Below are positions 33,405-43,743 of a DNA stretch of 64,000 nucleotides, piece by piece. Origin of the DNA: Candidatus Undinarchaeales archaeon (GTDB taxonomy: Archaea > SpSt-1190 > JASMDC01); assembly GCA_030753015.1 (NCBI GenBank), contig JASMDC010000009.1, positions 1 to 64,000 on the forward strand, in the 5' to 3' direction. Position numbers and translations under genes: made by a program. The notes below the pieces were generated by a model. It was not told the origin of the DNA. It was given only the letters and a program-made list of their open reading frames with translations, and searched no databases. The stretch's first letter is position 1. Every line of letters begins with the position of its first letter.

Positions 33405-36142
33405 GGGCCTCCCCCCTGCTCGTTGCTCCAGTTGCCTGGATTCCCTTCCGTCATCACGGGTACGCTGTCTGAGAGGGCGCCCCCTGGACCGTCCATGGTC
33501 ACAACGAGCTCGATGGAGCTTCCTTCTGTCGCCGGACCGGGGGGCAGCCGGGCCCGTGAGAGGTGGAGCTTCACTCCCTCATCGGTGCTGACGATGTGGG
33601 AGAGTGCAGCGGTGATATCGGTACCTCCCATGGTCACGGTGAAGTCGTCCTGGGTGACCATCGCCTGTGAGGTTATTGAGAGGTGGATGTCCATGGAGAA
33701 CCCGACGGACATCAGGAGATGGAACAGTGGTCGGTCGGCGCTCCCCGGACTGATATGGGAGATGTGCATGGCCGCAGGTGCCTCGTCCACCACGTCGAGG
33801 AGTATGCGAGCGGATCCCCTGCGCCCCAGCGAGATGATCTCGAGCAGCAGGTAGTTCGAGCGTGGGAGCGAGGTGCTCTGGAAGGTGGGGACCACGCTCC
33901 ATGTGCCCGCGTCCGGATCGTAGGTGGCCGCCACGGTGTCCGGCCGCAGATCCTCCAGGGAGAGGATGAGGTCCTCGGGTTTTAGGTCACCCACGGGCTC
34001 TCCTGCGCTGTTGCGGATCGCGAGCTCCAGGCGGAGGGACACACCCAAATTTAGGTCGGCGGCATCGATGCGTCCGGGCGAGGCACGCATCACCTCGATG
34101 GTGAGCTCCCGTGAGTCCGATGGGTAGAGCACGGACACGGACCGTCGCACGGCCGCCAGATGCTCTCGATGGTAGACCTCCATCACTGCATCGTACGTGC
34201 CTGGTGGCAGTCGACCTTCCACAGGGAGCGATAGCTGCCAGGTGGTACCTGAAACGTCCACCGATGCGTTCTGTGATGCTAGGAAGCCCACACGTCCCCG
34301 TGCGCCGATTTCGGCAGCGGCAGTGGCGTCCAAGGGATCACCTTCACGACGCAGGATACCGCTCCACACGAGGGGGGTCCCTTCCAGCACAGCGGATGCG
34401 TCCATCTCACGGGGATTCAACTCCCGGACATCGAACTCCAGCACGGTAGCGATACATCCATCAGGAGTACATGTCTGCCCGGGATCGCAGGGGGAGACCG
34501 GTCCTTTATCGTCCAGGCACACGCAGTAGCCGTCGCACACCTCGCCTGGGCCGATGCAGCCGAACACCTCGCTCCCCCGTCGCGCCGTACACGAACCGGG
34601 GACCTGCACGATGATGTACGGTGAGCGGGTGGGCTCGGGCCGGCACCCGTCGGGCGTACACCTGTCCGTGGGCTGGCAGGCGTCCACAGGCTCGCCCCCT
34701 TCGTCGAAGCACAGGCACACAGGGATGGACATCGACGAGGGAGAGCACTGCTGGCCGTTCCCGATGCATGGTATGGGCTCGCCGTCAACAGAGAATGAGC
34801 CGCGGGGACACAAGGACTCCATGGGCGAACGGATGATGGGTTGCCATTCCCGGACCTCGATGGCCCGTGACGCCATACCGGTCAACCTCCCGTGGGCGTA
34901 CACCCGCGTCTGGACCACGTAGGTGCCCGGCTCGATGGTATCGTCCAGCTTGAGCTCCCGTTCCCCGCACCCGTCCTCACGGAGCACCTCGGCCAGCTCG
35001 TCATCCAGTACGACGGTCTCACAGGCCTCGCCGCTGCTCTGGATGTGGACCACGAGCTCCTCGCCCGGCCGGTAGTCCTCCCGGTCGGTCACGATGTCAG
35101 CAGGCTCGGCGGCAAGTCCCTCGAACGTGACGGGCAACGACACCGCAGCGCTCCCCTCTGAGGTCTTCGCGGTGACCTGTAGGAGGTACCGTCCCGGATT
35201 CCATGCCGTGGAGGTCCCCAGGGCGATGCGCGTGCAGTCCTCGAACGCGGCATGTGCCATCTCGCCAGTCCCCGGCAGCACCAGGGACGCGGCGCATGTC
35301 TCCAGCTCGTCCTCGGATGAGACCACGGGCATCACCGGTTCGCCCAGGCGCACGACCGGAGCGTCAAGGGTGACGTTGAAGGGGAACTGAGGCTCGCCGA
35401 CTCTGATGTTCGTCCGTGCAACGCCCGCGTCGCCGCTCCCGAGCACCACCATGGCGACCGTATAGGTGCCGGGTCGGAGCGTGGGTGGGACGCCCAGGAA
35501 GAACGGCTCGCACCCCGGGGCGTCGGCGATGACCAGCGGATCATCACCACGTAGGAGGGCGCCGATGCAAAGCGTGCCCGCCGCTGATGGGAGGGCGACG
35601 GCGTCACCTGCGACAAAGGGACCGTCGGGGATGTCTACGTTCACGGGAATGGTGTCCTTTCGCAATTTGAAACTGCTCGAGACCGGTGCGTCCCGAAGGT
35701 CGGTAACGACCGTCTCATGCGTGGGATAGCGGAGGAGCAGTTCTCTACGGACGGCCGTGATGGCGGGCGATAGTACGAACTGGACGGGTTTGTGCTCGAG
35801 ACCAAAGGACACTGAGACCTTGTCGCGACCGAGCTCGAGGTCATCGATGGAGAGCCCGCTCGCGGACACGACCGTGAACACGACCTGGCGCCGTGGCTCG
35901 TCGATAGCAGCCGTGCACGTGAGGGCCGAGGAAAGGACGCTGCATCGCCTCTCGAGCACGTCCTGCCGGGGGAGGGGTCCCTCATCAGAGAACGAGTACG
36001 TGAGCGTGACGGTCGTGAGGGCCAGCGATGCGACGTCAACCTCCTCCACGAGGGACGGTATGGTGGCGCTTATGGCCGGTAACAGGAGGAGCCCGATGCA
36101 GAGCGCGAGCACGTGCATCGTCAGGGTCGGTTCAGTGTCCAT
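33401..36142 (-). CDS. Secreted multi-domain surface protein with duplicated Cys module
   Basis: A 913-residue protein with an N-terminal signal (MHVLALCIGLLLLPAISA; ATG 36142 or 36118). Several beta-sandwich-like domains follow, of the MG2/Ig type (PGTYVVQTRVYAHGRLTG, PGTYDAVMEVYHREHL). The middle holds a duplicated Cys module: CPRGSFS...CIGNGQQC...CTPDGC and CTARRGSEVFGCIGPGEVC...CTPDGC. No C-terminal TM is seen, so it is secreted or held by partners. It overlaps the next gene by 4 nt and follows the giant gene by 15 nt. Confidence 0.7.
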   Translation of the reverse strand: MDTEPTLTMHVLALCIGLLLLPAISATIPSLVEEVDVASLALTTVTLTYSFSDEGPLPRQDVLERRCSVLSSALTCTAAIDEPRRQVVFTVVSASGLSIDDLELGRDKVSVSFGLEHKPVQFVLSPAITAVRRELLLRYPTHETVVTDLRDAPVSSSFKLRKDTIPVNVDIPDGPFVAGDAVALPSAAGTLCIGALLRGDDPLVIADAPGCEPFFLGVPPTLRPGTYTVAMVVLGSGDAGVARTNIRVGEPQFPFNVTLDAPVVRLGEPVMPVVSSEDELETCAASLVLPGTGEMAHAAFEDCTRIALGTSTAWNPGRYLLQVTAKTSEGSAAVSLPVTFEGLAAEPADIVTDREDYRPGEELVVHIQSSGEACETVVLDDELAEVLREDGCGERELKLDDTIEPGTYVVQTRVYAHGRLTGMASRAIEVREWQPIIRSPMESLCPRGSFSVDGEPIPCIGNGQQCSPSSMSIPVCLCFDEGGEPVDACQPTDRCTPDGCRPEPTRSPYIIVQVPGSCTARRGSEVFGCIGPGEVCDGYCVCLDDKGPVSPCDPGQTCTPDGCIATVLEFDVRELNPREMDASAVLEGTPLVWSGILRREGDPLDATAAAEIGARGRVGFLASQNASVDVSGTTWQLSLPVEGRLPPGTYDAVMEVYHREHLAAVRRSVSVLYPSDSRELTIEVMRASPGRIDAADLNLGVSLRLELAIRNSAGEPVGDLKPEDLILSLEDLRPDTVAATYDPDAGTWSVVPTFQSTSLPRSNYLLLEIISLGRRGSARILLDVVDEAPAAMHISHISPGSADRPLFHLLMSVGFSMDIHLSITSQAMVTQDDFTVTMGGTDITAALSHIVSTDEGVKLHLSRARLPPGPATEGSSIELVVTMDGPGGALSDSVPVMTEGNPGNWSNEQGGGP

Positions 36143-36157
36143 CAGCTCTCCCTCCTT

Positions 36158-39100
36158 TTATGTAATCGCGCACCCGCACGCGCAGTTCTCCGGGACCAGT
36201 TCGCAGGTGCGTGGGTTGAGCCGGAACCTGCAGGTGGAAAGGCACTCCTCGCAAATGACCTCACGGGTGCAGTTACCGGTGGTGATTACCGTGGCGATGT
36301 GCCCCTCCTCTCCATCAAGGCTGATCAGGCCCACCTCGAGCTCGGCGAATGGATGCGCAGCAGGATTGACCAGCTCGTCGAGCCAGGGACCGGCGCCGGG
36401 TGGTGTGGCCGATACCAGGAGCCTGTAGTGCTCACCGGCTACCGGTGTGAACGGAGGTGTCTCGAAGAGACTGACCGCTTTAGGATCGAGGGTCATGTCC
36501 GGTTCCTGGACCTGCTCGTCGAGGAAGGACCCGCTGGCGTCCACGGGACGGAGGAGCAGCTCACCTGTAAAGGCCACGGGCTCGGGATTGCCCACTTCCA
36601 CGTGGCCTTTTACCGGTTCGGGACGGTAGAGCCGGCTGGTGCGCACACCCCGGGCGTCGGTGAAGTAGGCGTCCCGGAGGAGCAACGATGGCCGGGCGAC
36701 CTCCAAGTAAGCGTGAGGGTACACGGTGGCCAGGTGCGCCAGGTCCTCCCGGCACCAGGATGTGAGGGAGCGGCCAGCGCATTCGTTGAGCACCTCGCCC
36801 TGTGACTGGAAGGTTGTGATGAGCACGAAACCGTTCACGTCATGGAGCTCGGCACGCAGACCGAGCACGTGTCCCGCCATGTCGTTCGTGATATTGATGA
36901 CGGGGGTCCGGAGGGTGTGGGCACCGGGCTGGTCGATGGTCACCTCGGCCAGCGAACCGTTCACCGGACCGTCGCTGCGCATCACCGTGAGATTGCCCGC
37001 GAGCGGGAACACGGTGGTCACGAGCGTCACCTCACCAAGAGCGGTGGTCCCCGGGTAGGTGCGCGTGGTCCGCTCTCCCTGCGGCGTGACGAAGTGGACA
37101 TTGACGACCGTGAGGTTGTCCATGAGGAACACGGCGTGGATGTCCCCCCTATCGTACCCGAGCAGGGTCCCGTTGTACCGGACCTCGGCGAAAGGGGCGA
37201 GGGTGAGGTTCGTGAAGCGTGCGTCCACGCGGAACGGTAGTATGGGGATCAACCTCTCGGCGTCAGGGAGCAGGGAGCCCAGCCTGAGACCGGCGACCAC
37301 CGGATGTCTGTACTCGTCGCAGGAGCAGGCGCACGTCTCCCCTCGGACGCACGGCGGGCAGGTGCAGTTGACCTGGACCTGGAACGAGAGCGAAACGTTC
37401 CCGGACACGGTCAGGAGCCCTCGGTTGCGCACGCGGACGCTCGCTCGCAGCATCTCTCCCACGTACAGGGCGCGGACCGGCTCCTCGCTGCGGAGGAGGG
37501 CCACCTCCACCTCGAGGTCGGGAGCTAGGGCGTGGCACATACGCTGGCACACCTCAGTGGAGTTCACTGCAAGGCACAGCTCCATGCAGTCCTTGATCGG
37601 CTCCTCCAGCTCCTCTTCTTCGGGATCCTTCTCTTCCTCGTCTTCAGGATCCTCCTCTTCCTCGTCGTCGATGAGAGCGTTCCGACACCTGTCCACGCAC
37701 CGCTCCTGGAGGGTGGCGTTGGTGGGGAACTCCTCGGAGCATGCGATCTCACAGGTAGGACCCTGATCGATGCATTCTGTCGTGACCGGGAGCTCGTCGA
37801 ACCCGTCGAAGCAGCACCAGCCCGTGTCCGAGGAGGCCGTCTGACACCGATCGAAGTACGGTGCAGCGAGGCCTCCGGCGGCAGGGACGCACTCATCGGT
37901 CCCGTTGGCCGACACCCTTGAGGAGTCCAGTGCCATGGTGACGTTGAACATCCGGGCGCAGCAGGCCCGGACGCGGCGTCCCTGCTCGGGATCCTCGGCC
38001 TCGCAGGGAACGTTGGTGGTGTGCCACGTCAGGCCCTCCTCGCATACGCACACGCCGGCCTGGGCTTGGCAGTGGGATGCGGACGCGCCATGGCACCGTC
38101 GGCATACAGAGGCGCAGTCCATCCCCGGGGTCGTGTAGGTGAGGCAGGCACCGTCCTGGATGAACAGGCGTGCCGGGTCCACGGTCGCAAGGACGTCCAC
38201 GACCTTCTTCGCCGCGTTCTGGTAGGCGTCGAGGTTGGCGATCTCGATGTTCAGGGGCAGGGCCGTGGCGCGACACGTACCGCACTTACTTGGCGGGCAT
38301 GCATCGGGATATTCCTCCGGTGTCACCACGATGGGTTCGGTAGGCCCGCCCCCGCCGCATGAGCACGGGCTGTCGGCCACCACGGCAGTCCACCCCTCGT
38401 CGTAGCCGTCCACGTTGCGCTTGCAGTACACCTTGCCCACCATGTACTGTGTCCCCAAGGGCTGTCCGAGGTCGAATCCCTGGCCGGAGTTCCATGCTAT
38501 CGGCTTGTCCTCCGAGATCACCACGCAGGTGCTGGTGTCCTTGGACGCGATGTTGTTCCGCCACGGGCACGGTTCCTTGGACAAGCAGAGCCTGACGACA
38601 CCCTTCCTGCAGTATATCTCCAAGCTGTCGTCGCTACCCCGCGGTCCGCTGTCATGGATGAGGTGTTGGTCGATGAGCCCTACGTAGCCGTCGTCCCGGC
38701 CTGTACAGTTGAGCTCGACAGCGGGTTTGTCGCACGAGCATGGCTGGTCGGTGCCGTTCCCGGCGCCCCTTACTGCCGCGAGGAGCACATGCTTCCCTTC
38801 AGCGGGATCGATGTGGTTGTTCGCGACCGTAAAGACCTTGCCGTCCCAGGCGTAGAACATCACCGTGGTCTTCTTCTTGACACGCCAGACGAACACCACG
38901 ATGTCCCCTTCACCATTGCCGTCGAAGTCACCGACGAGCATATTGAGCGGTGGTCGCTTATCGCACTGTTTCTCGATAGTACCACAATCGGCGTCAAGGT
39001 CATTGGCCATACGGGCAGCTACCTGGCCGATGGCGTTGAGCCGGTCGAACTCGTCAAGGGTGAGATCGGCGTTAAGGTTGTCGGCGTTACGGCGCTCCAC

Positions 39101-41764
39101 GGTGCCGCTCCAACTGTAGAAGACGGCCTCGCCCTTTGCAGAGTGCACGGCCAGCTCTGTCCGCCCGTCACCATTGAAGTCGCCCGCCGCCATCTTTGGG
39201 AAGGTCTTCGGGATGTAGAGAGGGATGAGTCGGCCAAATTCCGCGAATTCTGGTTCATATATTATGGTGTCCCCGGGGCTGGACGGACCCAACGTGCAGG
39301 GGGAGAAGGGCCAAGAGCGTGGGGGGCACGAGCGCGTGGAATAACGTGCGTCCCACACGAGATAGCTGCGTTTGTGCTCCTCCAGCTCCCATCGCTTCCC
39401 GTCGCCGCCCTTGGGTGTGATGATCCCGTTCCACCGATAGAACCGTATGTGGTCCCTCTTTACGACCACGGCCAGTTCGTCTCGGCCGTCCCCATCGAAG
39501 TCCCCAGCAGTCGTACCATGATAGATATCATCCCCTTCGATTTGGAGACGTGGTCCGTCGCGGGCCTTGACCTCACCCTTCCACCGGTAGAAGAACACAT
39601 GGTCGTCGGTGTTGTAGTTGATGGCCAGCTCGTCAGTGCCGTCGCCGTCGAAGTCACCCGCGGCCGTCCATATGATATGGGGGTCGCCCCAGCCCATGCC
39701 GTCCAGATGCTCCCCTGAGCGCTCGTGGAAGGTGCCGTCCCAGCGGTAGAACCAGATGTTGTCATCTGTCTCGAAGTTGATGGCGAGCTCGTCGCGGCCG
39801 TCACCGTCCACGTCGATGGCGGTCATACCGGTGATCCGCGGCGTACCCCAGGTCATCGGATCGAGGTGACCTCCTCTCTTCTCGTGGACAGCCCCTGTGA
39901 ACTTGTAGAACTTGACGTTGTCCGTTTCAAGAGGGATGAGTGCCATGGTGTCGCTCTTGTTATCGCTCTTCTTAGGCTGCTGGAGGTACGCCCGCCTAGG
40001 TCTCAGGAGCGATTGATCGAGGGTATCGAGCCAGGATGGTTCGGTCATCCCGCTCATCTGTAACTGCTTTGGTTTGGGGTCCTTGAACACGGGCTTCCCG
40101 TTCACCTTCCATGTCTCGCAACAGAACTTACAGTCATAGGCAACGCCCGTTTCGCCCCGACCGGCGCAGGCCGTATCCCGACAGCCGAACCCACCATCGT
40201 TGTACCCCTTCGCCACCACGAGCCATGTACCGCAAGAGGGCATACACTTGCCGTTGTCCCAGCTACAGTGGGGCTTACGGCCGTTACACACCTCGGCGGT
40301 CTCGTGCTTGCACACGCCTTTGGTCTTATTACCATCGCCTGGACCGGGTGGCTCTTTCCCCTTACGACCAAAGCACTTCCCCACGGCGAATCCCTCGCAG
40401 TACTCCTTCCATGGGCCGTCACCGGAGAGGAGCACGCCTTCGGCCTTCACACGGAGACCCGCCTTCCCGACGTCCTTGGGGACGGCGGGATCGGCCAGGA
40501 TACCGATCAGCTTCTTCAGGCGGGTCTGGAACTCGGTGATGTTGAGGTCGGCCGACTTGAACGTGGCATTGATCAGGGCCTGGAGTTCCTCAATATCCTC
40601 TTTCAAAGGTTCGGTGGCCGTGCCGTTGGTCGTGCCATTACGCACCTTGCTCACCATCTCGTCCATTGCCTTGACGAGCCCGGGGAGGAGGGTGAGGAGG
40701 TTATCCTCGAGATACGCGCGGAGCGAACCTACTTCCTTGGCGAGCTCGCACACGTTCGCTTTGGAGCCAAGAGTGCAGGCGTCGTTCACTGCACCCACCA
40801 GCCGGGTGCACTCATACACACGAACGGGTAGAGGGAGGCTTGCCCGCTGCAAGGTGCACGACCCGCCGCTCCGGCAAGGGATGCCATCGCAGAGGGGGCA
40901 GGCGCCGAGGGAGCTGTTCTTTACACCGCTCCCGCACTTACCGGGGCATGCGGTCTTGGCCGCCTTCGCGCAGGCCGACGGGTCCAACGTTCCAGGACCC
41001 TTCCCGGGACCCTTTTCAGGACCTTTTCCCGTTCCATTTCCCTTTCCGGTGTCGTTGACCGGATTCGCCAGAGCACCGCCGCACTGGGCGTATCCCTTGG
41101 CATCGAAGGCACCTTTGGTGCGCTCGCACACCTTGCAGTGCGCGTTCAGGGTGTCCTGGATGATCGCAAGATTGGTGACAAGAGCCATGTAGAACTCGTT
41201 GAACTGACCATAGACGTCCCGACTGGCCTCCAGGTATTCGACGATGTTGTCGAAATGCCGTGACTCACACTTGAGCTTAGACATGTCCAGTGGTTCCACC
41301 TTGCCCTCGACGTTCACGCTGCCGGTAAAGGTGAACGGTGGGATGAGCCCGCACATGTCCGGCGAGATACACTTATCGCCGCCCCCCTTTCTCTTCTTGC
41401 AGTTGCAATGGTGCGTGGGCAGCGTCTGGCGCCAATCGTCGTAGTCGCCGTACCGGCACTGTCCCGGCGACACCTGTTTGCCGCAGCACCACCGCTTGCC
41501 ATCGCGAAGTCTGCATCCCCCCTCGAGGTGGTCACCGAACTCTTGCAGCCCTGAACCGTTCTCCACGTTGCACACGTTGCACCGGGGCCCGTCGTATTGT
41601 AATACGGGGCCATTGTACCCGTTGTTCGTGCTGCACACTTGGTTGCAGTCCTCACCGTTGGTGGCGACCCACTCGGTGCCCCCCGCCGCTACGCTCAAGG
41701 ACGTGGAGAGCGCTAGCGCAATAACTATCGCTAGCAGGGCGTGGAGACCTTTCATCGCTGACAC
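36158..41764 (-). CDS. Giant secreted Cys-rich protein with FG-GAP repeats
   Basis: An 1868-residue protein. Signal peptide KGLHALLAIVIALALSTSLSVA; Cys-rich N-terminal third; a GKGPEKGPGKGPG linker near residue 245. At about residues 645-950 several FG-GAP/VCBS repeats occur with the Ca-binding loop DxDGDGxDE (DVDGDGRDELAI, DFDGDGTDELAI, DFDGDGRDELAV), a likely beta-propeller. A Glu/Asp-rich stretch is at about 1364-1386. The C-terminus has beta-rich domains and ends CGCAIT with no membrane anchor. FG-GAP propellers in surface proteins mediate binding and adhesion. GTG 41764 is preferred: GGAGGG lies about 11 nt upstream. ATG 41755 is an alternative. TATATAA near 41820 is a candidate TATA box. 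It is the first gene of a three-gene operon. Confidence 0.75.
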   Translation of the reverse strand: MSAMKGLHALLAIVIALALSTSLSVAAGGTEWVATNGEDCNQVCSTNNGYNGPVLQYDGPRCNVCNVENGSGLQEFGDHLEGGCRLRDGKRWCCGKQVSPGQCRYGDYDDWRQTLPTHHCNCKKRKGGGDKCISPDMCGLIPPFTFTGSVNVEGKVEPLDMSKLKCESRHFDNIVEYLEASRDVYGQFNEFYMALVTNLAIIQDTLNAHCKVCERTKGAFDAKGYAQCGGALANPVNDTGKGNGTGKGPEKGPGKGPGTLDPSACAKAAKTACPGKCGSGVKNSSLGACPLCDGIPCRSGGSCTLQRASLPLPVRVYECTRLVGAVNDACTLGSKANVCELAKEVGSLRAYLEDNLLTLLPGLVKAMDEMVSKVRNGTTNGTATEPLKEDIEELQALINATFKSADLNITEFQTRLKKLIGILADPAVPKDVGKAGLRVKAEGVLLSGDGPWKEYCEGFAVGKCFGRKGKEPPGPGDGNKTKGVCKHETAEVCNGRKPHCSWDNGKCMPSCGTWLVVAKGYNDGGFGCRDTACAGRGETGVAYDCKFCCETWKVNGKPVFKDPKPKQLQMSGMTEPSWLDTLDQSLLRPRRAYLQQPKKSDNKSDTMALIPLETDNVKFYKFTGAVHEKRGGHLDPMTWGTPRITGMTAIDVDGDGRDELAINFETDDNIWFYRWDGTFHERSGEHLDGMGWGDPHIIWTAAGDFDGDGTDELAINYNTDDHVFFYRWKGEVKARDGPRLQIEGDDIYHGTTAGDFDGDGRDELAVVVKRDHIRFYRWNGIITPKGGDGKRWELEEHKRSYLVWDARYSTRSCPPRSWPFSPCTLGPSSPGDTIIYEPEFAEFGRLIPLYIPKTFPKMAAGDFNGDGRTELAVHSAKGEAVFYSWSGTVERRNADNLNADLTLDEFDRLNAIGQVAARMANDLDADCGTIEKQCDKRPPLNMLVGDFDGNGEGDIVVFVWRVKKKTTVMFYAWDGKVFTVANNHIDPAEGKHVLLAAVRGAGNGTDQPCSCDKPAVELNCTGRDDGYVGLIDQHLIHDSGPRGSDDSLEIYCRKGVVRLCLSKEPCPWRNNIASKDTSTCVVISEDKPIAWNSGQGFDLGQPLGTQYMVGKVYCKRNVDGYDEGWTAVVADSPCSCGGGGPTEPIVVTPEEYPDACPPSKCGTCRATALPLNIEIANLDAYQNAAKKVVDVLATVDPARLFIQDGACLTYTTPGMDCASVCRRCHGASASHCQAQAGVCVCEEGLTWHTTNVPCEAEDPEQGRRVRACCARMFNVTMALDSSRVSANGTDECVPAAGGLAAPYFDRCQTASSDTGWCCFDGFDELPVTTECIDQGPTCEIACSEEFPTNATLQERCVDRCRNALIDDEEEEDPEDEEEKDPEEEELEEPIKDCMELCLAVNSTEVCQRMCHALAPDLEVEVALLRSEEPVRALYVGEMLRASVRVRNRGLLTVSGNVSLSFQVQVNCTCPPCVRGETCACSCDEYRHPVVAGLRLGSLLPDAERLIPILPFRVDARFTNLTLAPFAEVRYNGTLLGYDRGDIHAVFLMDNLTVVNVHFVTPQGERTTRTYPGTTALGEVTLVTTVFPLAGNLTVMRSDGPVNGSLAEVTIDQPGAHTLRTPVINITNDMAGHVLGLRAELHDVNGFVLITTFQSQGEVLNECAGRSLTSWCREDLAHLATVYPHAYLEVARPSLLLRDAYFTDARGVRTSRLYRPEPVKGHVEVGNPEPVAFTGELLLRPVDASGSFLDEQVQEPDMTLDPKAVSLFETPPFTPVAGEHYRLLVSATPPGAGPWLDELVNPAAHPFAELEVGLISLDGEEGHIATVITTGNCTREVICEECLSTCRFRLNPRTCELVPENCACGCAIT

Positions 41765-42154
41765 TGGTGATACGACCCTCCTATGAGTGGTCCCATTTTG
41801 GTTCTGTATCGTCCCAGTTTTATATAATGTTCTTGGAACGCCTGTGGGACGCGTGAAACGCCCGTTGTTCTTTCGAGGCTAGGGAATGGGGGCGCTCCGC
41901 CCTTACTGGTCAGATTGGGCGGTTCTATCGGCAGGATGAACGCTCGGGAGCAGATAACATGGTGTAGTTTTTACAGGAGCAGGGGGTGCGCTCAGCCTAC
42001 GACCAGCACGATACCAATGACCGTGGTCACGACACCGCCGAGCATCCTCAGGCTCGCTGCCTCGCCCAGGGCGATCGATATCAATGCCGTGAGGATGGGG
42101 CTGGATGCTGTGATGGAGGAGATCACGCCACCATCGGCGAGCTCGAGGCCCTTG

Positions 42155-42162
42155 TACGTGAG
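42155..42162. repeat. IS66 target-site duplication, copy 1
   Basis: TACGTGAG, an exact 8-bp copy of 43736-43743. Eight bp is the duplication length typical of IS66. Confidence 0.9.
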
Positions 42163-43735
42163 GTACTTGTTAAGCTGCCCGCATGCATAGCTCCCTGCTG
42201 AGCAGCTCTTTCAGTTCCCCGTACACGTTCTTTCCCTGGAATCTCCACGTAGCGACCAAGGACGCGATGTACTGGTAGTTCTCGGCGCCTTCATCAGAGC
42301 GGAAGCATCCTATGATCTTGCGCCACAGCACACATTCGCGGATGGCCTGCTCGCCGAGATTGTTCGTCGGCTCCATGCCCGGATGGGCGACGCATGTGTA
42401 CCAGCTCCCCAATCCGTTACGGATGTACGTCACCGGGACATGAAGCTCCTTGTACTTTTCGAACTTGCACACGAGCTCCTCCATCTCCTGCTCCCAGACC
42501 GCCTTCTGGCGGAGCCGCTCCTCCATCGGAGGATCCTTGTCCAGGAACCGTCTCAACTTCTTGAACTTCTGATGGATCCGCTTGCTTAGCAACTTTCCCT
42601 GCTTGGATACGCCCTTCACATCATCCACCTTCCGAAGGAGGTGGGCCCAGCATCTCTGTAGTTGGAGGAAGATGTTGTATGACTTCCACCCGTCCGTCAC
42701 GCCGATGCCGTTAGGTATCTTGCCAAGGATCTCCGCAACCACTTTCGCGCCCCGCGAGTCCCTGAGAGCGAAGAGCACATGGCCGTCGGGGTCGCGGAAT
42801 ATCCAGAGCCACCACCTCTTCCCGAGGACCGAGAAGCTGGTCTCGTCGACGTACTTGTACGGCGCTTGGGCGATCAGTTGCCTGGTTCTCTCGTACTCTC
42901 CCTTGCACGCCTCGCCCACCCGGCGCAGGACGTTGTGGACGGTGGTCGCAGTGATCGGGAAGCCGTGGACGGACTGGATGTGCTCTGCCGCCTTGCGCAG
43001 AACCCCGCGCAGTGCGTATGTGAGCATGACGATGTTGAGGATGACGTTCAGGCCAAGCTGCCCCTTCTGCGGGCACTCGGGATGGGCGGCCGTGAACTCG
43101 TGCCCGCAGTCACTGCACTTGTACTTGTTGCACTCGTACGCGGTGACGATGGGCTCCGAGGGCGTCTCGATGTCCTCGCGGACCTTCACCTCACTCTCGC
43201 CTTCAAGTTCTTCGATGTTCCCTGAACCGCAGTGAGTGCAGTGATCCGACTCCACAGGTACGTGCCGGTTCGGCACGGGCGTGGGCCGTGTGGCCCCAGG
43301 ATGGCCCTTGGGTGCCCCCCTCTTCTTGGGACCTTTGGAGCGGTCCACCTCCTTCTTGGGCTTGATCCTCTGCTGGGATGGGGGCGTGTTGGGGTTCTTG
43401 TAGAAACAGAGTTCTCTCTTGAGCTCGGTGATCTGCTTCCTGAGCGCCGGGATCTCAGCGTTCTCTGCCAGAAGGCTCTCAACGGTGAATTCAAGTTCCT
43501 CGATCCGGCTGTCCTTCTTGGCGTCAGACGCTTGAAGGGATTCAACTGTAGACTGAAGCGACTCCACAAGATGGGTCAGCAGTTCAACCTTCGATTCAAG
43601 GTTGGCGGATCCAGTGGCAAGGGGGAGAATGTCCTGTGTGTTGCATGCGCCTGGGGGTGGCACGAAGAAGTGAGAGGACAATCATCGTTTTTCTCAGTTT
43701 GCTACGCGGGAAGTGCCGCCAAGCTTAACAAATAC
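42163..43735 (-). mobile_element. IS66-family insertion sequence, complete (1573 bp)
   Basis: Bounded by imperfect terminal inverted repeats GTACTTGTTAAGCTGCCCGCA (42163 end) and GTATTTGTTAAGCTTGGCGGCA (43735 end, reverse strand), both starting GTA as in IS66. It carries one transposase gene only, like the short ISBst12 subgroup lacking the two accessory genes. It is flanked by an exact 8-bp TACGTGAG duplication. Intact ends, intact gene and exact duplication point to a recent insertion. Confidence 0.93.
42170..43681 (-). CDS. IS66-family transposase
   Basis: A 503-residue transposase. Residues about 25-110 are a coiled coil with leucine-zipper spacing, then KPKKEVDRSKGPKKRGAPKGHPGATR, a zinc-finger region (CTHCGSGNIEEL; YKCSDCGHEF), and the catalytic DDE region (YVDETSFSVLGKRWWLWIF; GVTDGWKSYNIF; a late Glu in NNLGEQAIRECVLWRKIIGC). 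It starts at TTG 43681 with an in-frame stop just upstream; an ATG at 43685 is out of frame. The stop TAA lies inside the terminal inverted repeat. Confidence 0.93.
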   Translation of the reverse strand: MSSHFFVPPPGACNTQDILPLATGSANLESKVELLTHLVESLQSTVESLQASDAKKDSRIEELEFTVESLLAENAEIPALRKQITELKRELCFYKNPNTPPSQQRIKPKKEVDRSKGPKKRGAPKGHPGATRPTPVPNRHVPVESDHCTHCGSGNIEELEGESEVKVREDIETPSEPIVTAYECNKYKCSDCGHEFTAAHPECPQKGQLGLNVILNIVMLTYALRGVLRKAAEHIQSVHGFPITATTVHNVLRRVGEACKGEYERTRQLIAQAPYKYVDETSFSVLGKRWWLWIFRDPDGHVLFALRDSRGAKVVAEILGKIPNGIGVTDGWKSYNIFLQLQRCWAHLLRKVDDVKGVSKQGKLLSKRIHQKFKKLRRFLDKDPPMEERLRQKAVWEQEMEELVCKFEKYKELHVPVTYIRNGLGSWYTCVAHPGMEPTNNLGEQAIRECVLWRKIIGCFRSDEGAENYQYIASLVATWRFQGKNVYGELKELLSRELCMRAA

Positions 43736-43743
43736 TACGTGAG
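43736..43743. repeat. IS66 target-site duplication, copy 2
   Basis: TACGTGAG, identical to 42155-42162, at the other side of the element. Confidence 0.9.

Noticed and set aside
41915-42190. Plus-strand ORF
   Set aside because: It is the antisense of the last exon-like fragment of the interrupted EamA gene and of the IS66 end; the same antisense occurs opposite the paralogue at 30673.
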